From contig JASCIV010000416.1 of NCBI GenBank assembly GCA_030374735.1, forward strand, positions 1 to 20,698: a stretch of DNA of 20,698 bases, written 5' to 3'. The stretch is from Gracilaria caudata (taxonomy: Eukaryota > Rhodophyta > Florideophyceae > Gracilariales > Gracilariaceae). The first letter of the stretch is position 1. Every line of letters starts with the position of its first letter. A program made the position numbers and the translations under genes. Of the stretch, positions 7,993-16,753 are shown piece after piece. The notes beneath the pieces are model-generated. The model was not told the origin of the DNA and did not search any database. It saw only the letters and a list, made by a program, of their open reading frames with translations.

Positions 7993-8639
7993 TCCTCAAT
8001 GTAACATCAGCATCTTCTTTTGCTTGATTTTTGTTATGGACCTGTGTGCGTGACGCAAATCAATTCTGAGCCCTTGACCCAGCATATCTACAGCATACGT
8101 GCCGTCTCAGCTTGCAGGTTTTCAAGCCATGCGTGGATTGGTCCATGTCTAGTGAGCTTCCCAGCGATGCATAAGTGATGAAGAATGTGTAGGATTAGCC
8201 AGTCGTACACATTGCGTGCTATATCTACCATAGTTCAGCCATGTAGCCTATTATGTACCGCCCAGTGATTGGGATCAATGAATTGTGGGGATAAATTTGC
8301 ATGCAATGCACGGAGCGTTGCGCAACGATGCTTCGTCTCTCCTGAGCATTTGCTTGTTGCTGACAGATGCGTTTGGTTTTATTATCTATCCGGTCTCTAT
8401 GATACCCTTCCTTGTCGAGGGGAATGCTGGTTTTGCCTTTTCGTTGATTCTCTCTCTTGATTCCATGACCTCAACTTAACTAGCACTTGCTCAAACCACT
8501 GTGCAAATCTAATGACAAGCCGTCGTCCCTTATCCCAGTTGTTGGTTTAAGACTTGACCATCAAAGTCCCTCGCGAAAGCGTGTCAGCGTTTGACACAGG
8601 CGTTACAGCCGTCTGCAAATCCTTTACGACATATCGAAC
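7993..8639. other. 647-nt intergenic region, no supported gene
   Basis: Between two same-strand genes, with moderate GC and no long ATG-started frame. One hydrophobic frame of about 57 codons (8306-8479) has no recognisable feature. A GTGATGA box C-like sequence near 8174 lacks a matching D box at snoRNA distance. It probably holds the WD40 3' end and the syntaxin promoter. Confidence 0.4.
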
Positions 8640-9873
8640 ATGACGGACAGACTTGCGGAATTAACGGCTGGGTGTGAGATTGAGGAAGAGGTAAGCCAAA
8701 ACTGCTCTATTCTCTCTCTCAGCTTGATTTGCGTTTGCTATTCTGTTACTCTAACCGTGTTTTCTTTTGGCTCGCTATCCCCAGGCTTCTTTGGAGGAAG
8801 TAGACCTGGAAAATGGACTGGATGAAGAATCAGAAAAGGTTTTGGTTAGCTTTCGAGAGGAGATGGATATGTTGTCTGCAGCTGTCGATCGCATTCATGA
8901 AAACGTCACTTTGGTTGAAGCTCAATATCAGGTATCCATGGATGAATCTGTAAGTATAGCCGAAAAGCAACATGCGGCAAACCACATCTCGAGGCTGCTT
9001 GAAAAAACAGAGCGAACTTCTGAAGGAGTTCGCAAGCGTCTACGAAGAATAGGCAAGGAGAACAAAGACTTTCAAAACGAGAATCCCGAAAAGGTAGGTG
9101 TATTGAGAATAAGGGTAAACACTCACCAAGGTTTGACAAAAAGATTCATGGCAGCCATGCAGTCGTATGAAGAATCGCAAGAAAAGCACAGAGATCATGT
9201 GAGGGGGGCACTTGAAAGACAATTGCGAAAAATGAATCCAGCTGCCACAGATGAGGAAATTGCAGCAGCCTTACGCCGAGGGGAGACTGATTCTGTTGTG
9301 GAGAATTCGCCTCTTCTAGTGGAGCTCCCTTTTGAGGAACAAGAGAGACTTCGGAATGGATTGGCTGACCTCCAGTCGAGAAATAACGACATCAGAAAGC
9401 TCGAGGAAAATATCATTCAGCTTCATCAGCTCTTTGTCGATATGCAGATTTTAATAGACGCTCAAGGCGACCTGCTGAATAACATTGAGTATAACGTGGG
9501 AGAAACAAAGGAAAAGACTGAGGCCGGATTCCAAGAGTTGATCCAAGCGAGGGCGCATCAAAAGTCGGCAACGAAGAAAAAAATATGTGTCGTGCTTCTC
9601 ATTATTGTTCTACTTGTGGTCATTCTCACTCCTATCTTGGTCAAGTATATTCCTGTGTGGTTCCCAAACACTAAGGAGGTAGTGTCAAACCTTCCAATTA
9701 TCGGCAATGGAACAGGGGGTACCGAAAATGCCACCGCAGTTCAGTCACCTTCAGCAAGGGTTGGCGGTATCACTGCAAGGGTTTCTTTTCGTACTCATTT
9801 CTCTGGCGGTGCTGACGGCCCCTGTCACAAATCTGCAGCAGATCATGGTTTCGAATACTGTGGATTAGTATGA
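8640..9873 (+). CDS. Qa-SNARE of the syntaxin family (two exons)
   Basis: Exons 8640-8690 and 8785-9873 join to 379 residues. Syntaxins on target membranes pair with Qb, Qc and R-SNAREs to drive vesicle fusion. Residues ~30-165 form the N-terminal Habc-like bundle, including RIRVNTHQGLTKRFMAAMQS, which matches the syntaxin Hc helix. Residues ~200-280 form the Qa SNARE motif, with NNDIRKLEENIIQLHQLFVD, then ILIDAQGDLLNNIEYNV; Q244 is the zero-layer glutamine. A Lys-rich stop (281-283) precedes the transmembrane segment (~284-304). This resembles plasma-membrane syntaxins (syntaxin 1/SYP1). Unusually, about 70 residues follow the membrane segment, with sequons at N325 (NGT) and N332 (NAT); most syntaxins end within a few residues. 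A possible in-frame intron in that tail is discussed in the findings. Confidence 0.9.
8691..8784 (+). other. Spliceosomal intron (94 nt) in the syntaxin gene
   Basis: Donor GTAAGC, branch-like CTCTAAC near 8749-8755, a pyrimidine-rich run and acceptor CCCCAG ending at 8784. It lies between codons 17 and 18 (GEE E|ASLEE), so a phase-0 intron. Reading through gives a stop-free frame shift that loses the N-terminus. Confidence 0.85.
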
Positions 9874-10968
9874 GCCTGGGGTTCCAGGAGCGTTGCAGAT
9901 GTGGTGCCCACAAATGTGATCAGGATTTGCTGTGCGGTCGGATCGTGGGATAGAAATCCATGAACTCATCATTGCATTCATACCAGTGCTACCAATAATA
10001 ACAACAGACATGTCTGAACTTAACAAAATAGAAAACTTAGTAGAGCAAACTTGATAGCAAAGTAACACCAGGGATTTGGCTTCGTCATCCTTTCGTCGTC
10101 TACGTTCCTCTCCTGAGCCAGCATTTCACTCTGCTTCATTCCTCCAGCGGCACAGAATCGTTGAAGCCAGTTGGAGAGGGGACAACAAAGGGGGACATGC
10201 CTTCGTACTTAAAATGTCTTACTTCTCCTCCCTCGCAGTACCAGGCTCGCACGGGCTTTGTATAGCACCCTTGCGGAATGATCCTGAATCGGGTGGATGG
10301 GAATAGGTTGGACACTTGCATTGACATAAAGATATCCAACGCGATGTTGAGTAAAAGGTATATTTTCCATGCCAAAGAGCAGACGAACAAGGTATATTTA
10401 TGAACAGCAACAAAAAAAAGATATTGCTCTATGATGGTCTATAACTCTGTCCGTGGTGTCGCAAGAAGTCCCATTTTGATTATTCACTTTGCTCTAGATC
10501 AGGAACTCATGAAAAAGAACCCTGGAACCCTGACTAATTCTTCTCCAAGCTCGTCATGGGCGCCGATGACGGCAGCAAAGGGGCCCATCATCGGCCAAGA
10601 GATCAATAGAAGTTAGCGTTCTCATCTTGTGAGGCGCAGCAGCCCTCAACAAAAGCGAGGTGACCTGAATCTTTCATTACATTTCATCACAGTGATCTGC
10701 GTCGTTCTTAGCTGACGTTTGGCCTTCCTAAAGAGAGAAAGCTTTCTTTGAAAGCTTTACTGCAGCTTAGTAATTGGAAGCTGCTGTCCACAATAAAGAA
10801 GAAGAAGAAGAAGATACGGTCATCTAAAGTAAATGTTTCTAAACTGTCAAAGAGAGGGAAAGCTCGTAATCGATAAAATCGAAGCAAGTCAGATTGCTGA
10901 CGTCTCTTGGTAAAGAGAAACACGCCATCGGGAGGATTCCACCATGGGCATGGTAATCCATCGTGTCG
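9874..10968. other. 1.1-kb convergent intergenic region, no supported gene
   Basis: Between the convergent syntaxin and flavoprotein genes. Only short frames without ATG or recognisable content occur on either strand. An (AAG)6 tract is at 10796-10813. A small hairpin (CCTGG-GGTT-CCAGG) begins just after the syntaxin stop. For a compact genome this is a long gap; it could hold a noncoding RNA or gene remnants, but I see no positive sign of either. Confidence 0.4.
10796..10813 (+). repeat. (AAG)6 microsatellite
   Basis: Six perfect AAG units lie in the noncoding region 3' of both the syntaxin and flavoprotein genes. Confidence 0.8.
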
Positions 10969-12378
10969 TCAACGTTTTTCAATCTCAGCAGCTACAGACA
11001 GCCCTGCCATGTAACCACTGGCCCATGCAAACGTTAGGTTATATCCACCAGTTCTTCCATCAACATCCAATGTTTCTCCGACAAAGAATAGTCCGGATGA
11101 CCGCTTACTCTCAAATGTTCTCATATTAACTTCAGAAAGCGCGACCCCTCCAGCTGTTACAAATTCTTCCTTGAACTGCCCTTTGCTAGAGACATTAACA
11201 GAACAGTTGTGTAGATGGTCGACCAGTCTATGCAACAAACTATTGTTAACACTTGCCCATTTGAGTGAGGCATCTACAGCGGGGATTGTGCTCAATAGCC
11301 CACGCCATAATCGTTGGGGTAGCTGGCCTCGGAAAGGATGGATGTTAAGAATGCGCTTCTGGGCGAATGTTGTTCGGGCTTCTTTCAGTTTGCTGAGCTT
11401 TACATCGAATGACAGGGATGGAATCCAGTCAATTGAGCAAGCCATTTGGTAACCATGCTCATGCAGTACACGCGCACCAAATGCAGAAAGCGAAAGAATG
11501 GCAGGGCCCGAGAGCCCCCAGTGAGTTATGAGCACGGGCCCGCGCTGCTTCAACCCGGGTACTGGCAGCTTTGGCTTTGGCTTGGGATTCAATTGAACCT
11601 GGCAGTCACGAACAGACACGCCAGCGAGGCCATGCAGGCGAGCATCTTTAACACCAAAGGTAAACAAGCTTGGCACGGTCTTGACCACCCTGTGGCCCAA
11701 GTTCTGTGCCCATGAATGTGCTGTTCGAGCGCCCCCTGTAGCAATTACAACATAATCAGCCTCTATCTGTTTCCCTCCTACTATAGTTAGCTGGTAGACA
11801 CCTTGGCCAATTTGCATGTCACGCACTCGAGCACAAAGCGTTGTAGTAACGCCCGCTCTGTGCGCCGCTTCGACTAGCGCCCGCACAACAGTGCCAGAAT
11901 CATTAGAGATCGGGAACAGCTTGCCAGTGCCCTCCTCCTTAAGCGGCACATTTTCGGTCTCGAAGAATTCACGAACTTCTTTGGGTCCAAAGCGGGACAA
12001 CACAGACAAGATCTCTTTTGAACCACGCGGGTAGTGACGTGCAAATGCATGGATGTCATGGGCATCATGAGCAGAGGACACATTACAACGGCCACCACCG
12101 CTGATGCGCACCTTTTGCAACACAGCAGGGGACGATTCTAGAATAGAAACGTGGGCATTGCAGTTCCTGGCGCAGGTTATGGCGGCGAGATGGCCGGCGG
12201 CGCCACCGCCCACAACAATAACCCGAGCGCGTGCATGATCTGCACAGGCAAATTGTGGGGCTGATAGTGCAGCACTGAGTGCTGAAACACTCCGGCTTTG
12301 CCCACAAAAACTATACGGGGGGATAGGGTTGGCTGACAAAGGAAGATGGGTTAGGAAAGCTTGGTAGATGACGCCCAT
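10969..12378 (-). CDS. HI0933/BaiN-type FAD-dependent flavoprotein, predicted organelle-targeted
   Basis: 469 residues from ATG 12378. It belongs to the HI0933-like family (BaiN/YhiN) of NAD(P)/FAD-dependent oxidoreductases, widespread in bacteria and found in algae and plants. The FAD dinucleotide fold begins RVIVVGGGAAGHLAA (52-66), followed by the ribose-binding E81. Family signatures follow: KVRISGGGRCNVS (89-101), GTGKLFP (151-157 region), VIATGGAR, HWGLSGPAIL in the inserted domain, then TAGGV (408-412) and GETLDVDGRTGGYNLTFAWA (434-453), which close the FAD site. The ~50-residue extension before the fold has Ser, Ala and Pro, an early Ala-Phe-Leu and almost no acid, and fits a transit peptide. 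The exact substrate is not known for most members. Single exon; the sirtuin lies upstream on the same strand, 370 nt away. Confidence 0.88.
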   Translation of the reverse strand: MGVIYQAFLTHLPLSANPIPPYSFCGQSRSVSALSAALSAPQFACADHARARVIVVGGGAAGHLAAITCARNCNAHVSILESSPAVLQKVRISGGGRCNVSSAHDAHDIHAFARHYPRGSKEILSVLSRFGPKEVREFFETENVPLKEEGTGKLFPISNDSGTVVRALVEAAHRAGVTTTLCARVRDMQIGQGVYQLTIVGGKQIEADYVVIATGGARTAHSWAQNLGHRVVKTVPSLFTFGVKDARLHGLAGVSVRDCQVQLNPKPKPKLPVPGLKQRGPVLITHWGLSGPAILSLSAFGARVLHEHGYQMACSIDWIPSLSFDVKLSKLKEARTTFAQKRILNIHPFRGQLPQRLWRGLLSTIPAVDASLKWASVNNSLLHRLVDHLHNCSVNVSSKGQFKEEFVTAGGVALSEVNMRTFESKRSSGLFFVGETLDVDGRTGGYNLTFAWASGYMAGLSVAAEIEKR

Positions 12379-12747
12379 GGTTGGCGTATAATGACGGAGG
12401 TTTATGAACCTGTGGATGGGCCCGAAGCTGATGCCTGGCAGGCATTGCCTGCCCTCTAAACAGAGTCAGAGAGAACATGTAAATGAAATGGAAATGAAAA
12501 ACTGTACAAGTTGATGAAAAGGACTCTTTACGCATGTTGCTACCCAACTTAAGTTAGTCTCTAAATAAATCTTTAAGGCTGTACTATACTAGCTTAGTTC
12601 TGCAGTTATGATGGGCGCCGCATGTATTCAGGTAGATGGTCTCAAGGAAAAAAGAGTTACAAAGGTGAAAGTTACGACAATGACCGTTCCAAAAAGTTCT
12701 TGAAGTTACAGAGTTAGTGAGGTGCGCATGTTAAGAAACAGTTAACC
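12379..12747. other. Intergenic region between flavoprotein and sirtuin genes
   Basis: 369 nt between two minus-strand genes. It should hold the sirtuin 3' end and the flavoprotein promoter. It is AT-richer than its flanks and includes the inverted repeat at 12431-12453. No gene seen. Confidence 0.4.
12431..12453. repeat. Overlapping inverted repeats upstream of the flavoprotein gene
   Basis: ATGCCTG-G-CAGGCAT (12431-12445) overlaps GGCAGGCA-T-TGCCTGCC (12437-12453). Both have perfect arms of 7 and 8 bp. Three alternating copies of TGCCTG/CAGGCA lie 53-75 nt before the ATG on the minus strand, which suggests a binding site or a leader hairpin. Confidence 0.55.
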
Positions 12748-14004
12748 TTAATGACTTGGTTCATCAATACTAGAAACGCTTTCCTCATTGCAGCTACGTT
12801 CGTCGCCTGCTTTCCTCTCAAACACAAAGCGATTCGGGGCTTCAAAACGATAAGTCAGTTGATCGGCTTGAGGAGCAGAAGGGTTGTGAGAGCGGTCAGG
12901 CCAGCCTAGCTGGTTTCTAAGACAAGCGACCACATGATCGCAGTCTCCGAGCAGCTCAATATCGAAATGGGCTGCGACAGGCTCGCGATTAATAAGCACA
13001 CGCGGCACCTTTCTGTCGAAGAGGCCCGGAATACGGGCCACGGGCGCAACGCGTAAGCTTGTACCCAACACGAGCAGCAAATCAGCGCGACTGAGATCCG
13101 CGGCGATGGTATTTCCAACACGCTCTGGCAGGCGCTCGCCAAAGAAGACAATATCTGGCTTGAGAACTCCTCGCCGACATGTGGGACAACGCGGGACACG
13201 CGCGCGCTTTACATCTGAGGCTATGGTAGAACCGGGAACGCGTCGGGCACACGCCGAACGTATGCAGGTGGCACTGAGAAAGGAGCCGTGACACAGTACG
13301 GTACGGTCGTCCGACACGCCGGCGGCGCGCTCGAGGCCGTCTATGTTCTGCGAATAGAGGCGCAGCAGCTGGTTGGTTCGCTGTAGCTCGGCCAGAAAGC
13401 AGTGGGTGGGAGACGGGCGGACGTGCGACTGCGGCATGATGTGGGAGGCGAACTCGAAGAACATGGAAGGGTCATGACGAAACTCTTCGAGACAGAAGAT
13501 TTGCTGCGGGTCGCAGAGGTCAAAGCGCTGCATCACGGCGTCATACACGCCGCCAGCGGAGCGAAAGTCGGGAATGCCCGATGAAACGGACACGCCGGCA
13601 CCCACCAGAGCAACGACGTTGCGCGCGGACAGAATGAGAGCAGCAACGTCAGCGAGAGTTGCACCCTGCGACGGGGGCGAGGGCGGGGACGAGGGCGGGG
13701 GCGAGGGCGGCGCCGCGACAGACGGGGGCGGAAGTCGCTGGCGCAGCTGGTAGAAGGCGTGCACCAGGGCGGCCACAGCGGCGGAGTCGGCGCGTAGCTC
13801 GGCATTAGCAGCAAGCGTGCGCAGCAGCGGAGCGGCTGGGTCTGGCCGCTGCGGCGGCGCCGGTGGCAGCAGCTGACGCACAGCGTCGAGCATAGAGGCG
13901 CCGCCCAACAGGTGCGCGTCTAGCGCGGAGCGGAACGCGAACTCGGCATCGTCCGCGGCGTCGCGCGACTGCGAAGAAGACGACGAGGGCGGCGAGCGGC
14001 TCAT
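12748..14004 (-). CDS. SIRT1-type (class I) sirtuin, NAD-dependent deacylase
   Basis: 418 residues from ATG 14004. Sirtuins remove acyl groups from lysines using NAD, here probably on nuclear or cytosolic proteins. The catalytic core spans ~115-370. GAGVSVSSGIPDFRS (135-149) binds NAD, SQNIDGLE (218-225) and the catalytic H239 in CHGSF follow. The zinc ligands are C247, C252, C273 and C276; the first pair is spaced CxxxxC instead of CxxC. KPDIVFFGE, GTSLRVAPVA (314-323) and FDIELLGDCDHVV (347-359) are present; the last matches SIRT1/Sir2 closely, as does the DPQQIF...EFRHDPSMFFEFA block. The N-terminus is Ser-rich, then helical, then a Pro-rich linker (92-113) encoded by a GC-rich repeat. GC content is much higher at the 5' end. 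The gene shares a divergent promoter with the gene at 14261. Confidence 0.93.
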   Translation of the reverse strand: MSRSPPSSSSSQSRDAADDAEFAFRSALDAHLLGGASMLDAVRQLLPPAPPQRPDPAAPLLRTLAANAELRADSAAVAALVHAFYQLRQRLPPPSVAAPPSPPPSSPPSPPSQGATLADVAALILSARNVVALVGAGVSVSSGIPDFRSAGGVYDAVMQRFDLCDPQQIFCLEEFRHDPSMFFEFASHIMPQSHVRPSPTHCFLAELQRTNQLLRLYSQNIDGLERAAGVSDDRTVLCHGSFLSATCIRSACARRVPGSTIASDVKRARVPRCPTCRRGVLKPDIVFFGERLPERVGNTIAADLSRADLLLVLGTSLRVAPVARIPGLFDRKVPRVLINREPVAAHFDIELLGDCDHVVACLRNQLGWPDRSHNPSAPQADQLTYRFEAPNRFVFERKAGDERSCNEESVSSIDEPSH

Positions 14005-14260
14005 GGCGTCGGCAGGCGCGAAAGCTGCACGCGGCGGTGGCGCGCGCGTGCGCGCGCGACGCGTTCAGTGGCGGATTTTGGTGGCGCCGCGAGCGTCGGG
14101 ATGTGACGGCGGCACGGCGTGGCGGCCACGCGCGTCAAACAGCGCACCAAACTCGCGCGTTTACGTGCCGCCGCGCTTCCACGTGACTCGCTTCGTCGCG
14201 CGCTGCAGAACCTAGATAGATAGCTCCCCGCCGGCACACCGCCGTGTCAACTCGAGTGCC
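14005..14260. promoter_or_regulatory. Divergent promoter region
   Basis: 256 nt separate the two outward-facing ATGs. It contains the alternating CG tract at 14040-14058 and a CACGTGAC box at 14180-14187. The region is extremely CpG-rich and is the local GC peak, with GC falling along both genes that lead away from it. Confidence 0.6.
14040..14058. repeat. Alternating purine-pyrimidine palindrome (Z-DNA prone)
   Basis: Nineteen alternating bases, with two CGCGCGCG arms (14041-14048 and 14051-14058) around a TG centre. It lies 37-54 nt upstream of the sirtuin ATG. Confidence 0.7.
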
Positions 14261-16294
14261 ATGCGCAGTGGGGACGGCGACGAATCTCCTGGCGTCGCGC
14301 CGCGTCGCCGTTGGTCGCGAAGACATCCAAACCGCGCCGCGCCGCTTTCCGAGCACAGCAGCTCCGCTTCCGCTTCCGACCCACCCAAGTCGTTCGGCGC
14401 CATGTCCGCTGTACGCCGCTTGCTTACCGGCCAGGACTCGTCCGCCAAAATGCGCGTGTCGCGCTCCGTCAAGCAGACGCCCAAGGCGCCGCCGCCGCCG
14501 TGCGCTGTTTGCGCCGAGAATGAGTTGGCGCGCGTGGCGCCCGAGGAGCAGTTGCTCAGGTTGCGTCAACTCTCGCAACGCTGCGCGCCGGAAACGGCCG
14601 ACAGGTTGGAGATGGTTATGCACGGTGACTACCAACGCCTGTTGCGACTGTTTCGCATGGCGTGCGACGTGCAACTCATTGTTGGCGTTCATGAGCGACA
14701 GCAGTCCGCAATGGCGCACCTGCATGCTGAACGTCTAAACGCCATGGCCGTCACACTGTATGGCCGCGACATCACCGTCTCAGTCGTGTCCAACGGCGCA
14801 GGCGCCTTGTTTGTGTGCCACATGCACAACATCATCTCATTGCTGTGGGAGGGCATTCAGTTTGATGTGACCGAGTCCGATGACACGCCCATCGACCTTA
14901 TCCTGAAGGCCGTTATTGAAAGCACCCTCGACGCTGATCTCGATGATTTGCAGGCCATTCTCTCTAGCATTCGCTTTGCTAGACCGGCTGAAGAGGCCGA
15001 TGCTATCGATGACCTCAACGCCGGTGGGCTGGACATCCCGGGGCTCAACCTGTTACGCCCGGAGTTCTTCACCACACGCGTGCTGTGCATGATGCTCAAG
15101 ACCGATATTTATGAGCAGGGTTTCTATCGTCGATACGTGCACGTGGACCGCTTGGGCACCACGTTCACGGCGCTGCGAGAGGGTGAGACCGCCGTGTTGA
15201 CCAAGATTAACGTGCTGCCAGACGCCATGAGTCGACCGGTGAAGAACGGTGACGACATCATTGGAGAGGACCTGTTCATGACCCGCCGAAAGGGCAGGAA
15301 GGACAAATTCCGCCTCAGCTGCTCCGTTTCAGTGAATGTTTGGGAAGAGTATGAAACGCCTGAATGGTTTGGTTACATTCACCCGCCGCCGAATGCTGAT
15401 GCGATGAGACCGGCTAATCTCCAAGAACTTCGTGACCGCCTGGAAGCTTATGGCGTCCCAGATGGTCTTGAAGTTTGCAGAATTGTTTACCACTGCTTGG
15501 GACACAAGTCGAAAAATGCTAACGTGAAGGTTGATACGCTGTCTGCTGCACGTGGTTATTTCATGTACATGAAGAACTTTCTGAAGCATGGTACCACGGG
15601 GTCGGGCACCAATCACATCATCGAAGGGGACGAATTGGCAGTTGTTTACGATGGAATCGCGTTTAGAGTGAGCGCGCCGCAAACTGAAATTCGGCACGGG
15701 AGCTTGTTTATGAGCCTTCTCATTAGCGATGAACGCGAGAGAAATGGAAAGAATGTACCCAAACGGTCCATCATTCGAAGAATGTGTAGCACGTCTGAAG
15801 TGGTTCTGTCGCTATGTCGGGACATCACTTACTTGAACGCTGAATACGACGAAGACGGTGGTACGCTTTACTCGGCGTCGGCTGAAGAAGAAAACCTTTC
15901 GGAAGCATGGACTACTTGTGTGGCGCTGTATGTGTGTGACGGGTACGGATGTCTGGAAGGGTGCTTTAACTGCGCAATTGAAAATCGACGGGGTGCCATT
16001 GTTGATGAGAGCGCGGTGTTCATGAATGACGTACAGGTGCCAGTTGTGTTCGATAAGTTGTATCGGAAGAGTACGCTTGCAGAAGAACTGTCTGCGATGA
16101 GTGATTCCAGGGGTGCTACTTACCCTGGTGCGTTCATCTCAGGGAGAGACCAGTGTAATGAACGCACTTACCTTGCTGGAGCGAGACATGCGTTTGTGGC
16201 GGGCGGGTTGCTGAGGTACTTGCAGAGGGAGCTGAGGATTGATTGGGGCGGCAGAATGGAGGAGCGGAAGGAGACGCGTAGAATTGAGGCGTGA
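14261..16294 (+). CDS. Unrecognised 677-residue protein
   Basis: 677 residues from ATG 14261 (a second Met at residue 48). It is clearly coding: a long single frame with mixed composition and consistent codon bias. I do not recognise a family. The N-terminal ~80 residues are basic, Ser/Pro-rich and look disordered, ending in a PPPPCAVCAEN segment with a CxxC. Then follow a helical part (ALA/ARG-rich, 90-160), a stretch of mixed strands with Val-Ser-Val-Val-Ser (175-200), an acidic helical segment (VTESDDTPIDLILK..., 205-260) and a long alpha/beta region. A C-rich patch (CDGYGCLEGCFNCAIENRRG, ~565-585) could bind metal. No signal peptide or membrane segment is evident. It is divergent from the sirtuin gene and shares its promoter. 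GC declines towards the 3' end. Confidence 0.85.
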   Translation: MRSGDGDESPGVAPRRRWSRRHPNRAAPLSEHSSSASASDPPKSFGAMSAVRRLLTGQDSSAKMRVSRSVKQTPKAPPPPCAVCAENELARVAPEEQLLRLRQLSQRCAPETADRLEMVMHGDYQRLLRLFRMACDVQLIVGVHERQQSAMAHLHAERLNAMAVTLYGRDITVSVVSNGAGALFVCHMHNIISLLWEGIQFDVTESDDTPIDLILKAVIESTLDADLDDLQAILSSIRFARPAEEADAIDDLNAGGLDIPGLNLLRPEFFTTRVLCMMLKTDIYEQGFYRRYVHVDRLGTTFTALREGETAVLTKINVLPDAMSRPVKNGDDIIGEDLFMTRRKGRKDKFRLSCSVSVNVWEEYETPEWFGYIHPPPNADAMRPANLQELRDRLEAYGVPDGLEVCRIVYHCLGHKSKNANVKVDTLSAARGYFMYMKNFLKHGTTGSGTNHIIEGDELAVVYDGIAFRVSAPQTEIRHGSLFMSLLISDERERNGKNVPKRSIIRRMCSTSEVVLSLCRDITYLNAEYDEDGGTLYSASAEEENLSEAWTTCVALYVCDGYGCLEGCFNCAIENRRGAIVDESAVFMNDVQVPVVFDKLYRKSTLAEELSAMSDSRGATYPGAFISGRDQCNERTYLAGARHAFVAGGLLRYLQRELRIDWGGRMEERKETRRIEA

Positions 16295-16636
16295 GCTTTG
16301 TTTTATTGCTTGTGTGTGTGATGGCGGATTGATTTGTGACATGATGTTTGTAGTGTGTTGTTGATAGCGTGTAGAGTCGGGCTTGGTTTTACATTTCCCC
16401 TTCCCCCCTTCTTTCGACCAGAGTGCCTGAAGCGGCTTTCTAGTGTTGTTCTTCTGCGTGTGGAGAGAGATGAATCGAGACTCCGGGACTCGAGAGCGAG
16501 TATCTATGAATGGCGTAGAGGAAGCGACGGCAAGCACACAGAATGATGGATCAAACTGGACGACACGAGTCATTTCTGGTACACGTTATAATCGGTATAT
16601 GTACTATCAAAAACCAGCCGTCACGCAAGGTGCCAA
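16295..16636. other. Intergenic region upstream of the tRNA gene
   Basis: 342 nt that must contain the 3' end of the 677-residue gene. TATA-like sequences TTATAAT and GTATATG (16586-16601) lie 36-51 nt before the tRNA and may help position RNA polymerase III, as reported for plant tRNA genes. No protein gene seen. Confidence 0.45.
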
Positions 16637-16709
16637 GGGCCTGTAGCTCAATTGGTAGAGTGCTCGTTTCGCATACGAGAGGTACCGGGATCGAAGCCCG
16701 GCAGGTCCA
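16637..16709 (+). tRNA. tRNA-Ala (anticodon CGC)
   Basis: A full 73-nt cloverleaf. The acceptor stem is GGGCCTG/CAGGTCC with one G-U pair, then discriminator A. The D arm is GCTC/GAGT. The anticodon stem CTCGT/ACGAG encloses TTCGCAT, giving anticodon CGC, which reads GCG. The T stem is CCGGG/CCCGG around ATCGAAG; A54 is typical of eukaryotic tRNA-Ala. Internal A box (TAGCTCAATTGG) and B box (GGGATCGAAGCC) are present. There is no intron and no encoded CCA. GCG codons are abundant in the GC-rich neighbours. Confidence 0.95.
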
Positions 16710-16716
16710 CGAGCTG

Positions 16717-16728
16717 TTTTCACTTTTT
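16717..16728 (+). terminator. RNA polymerase III terminator of tRNA-Ala
   Basis: TTTT at 16717-16720 and TTTTT at 16724-16728, starting 8 nt after the mature tRNA end. Confidence 0.8.
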
Positions 16729-16753
16729 GGTGGGCATGCTGTCAGCGTCGGTG

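Noticed and set aside
8170..8260. Box C/D snoRNA candidate from a GTGATGA sequence
   Set aside because: No CTGA box at a suitable distance and no terminal stem.
8306..8479. 57-codon hydrophobic frame before the syntaxin gene
   Set aside because: Short, without homology that I recognise or a clear promoter; chance frames of this size are common.
10076..10390. Short frames on both strands of the 1.1-kb gap
   Set aside because: The plus frame lacks a proper ATG at its start, and neither translation shows a motif.
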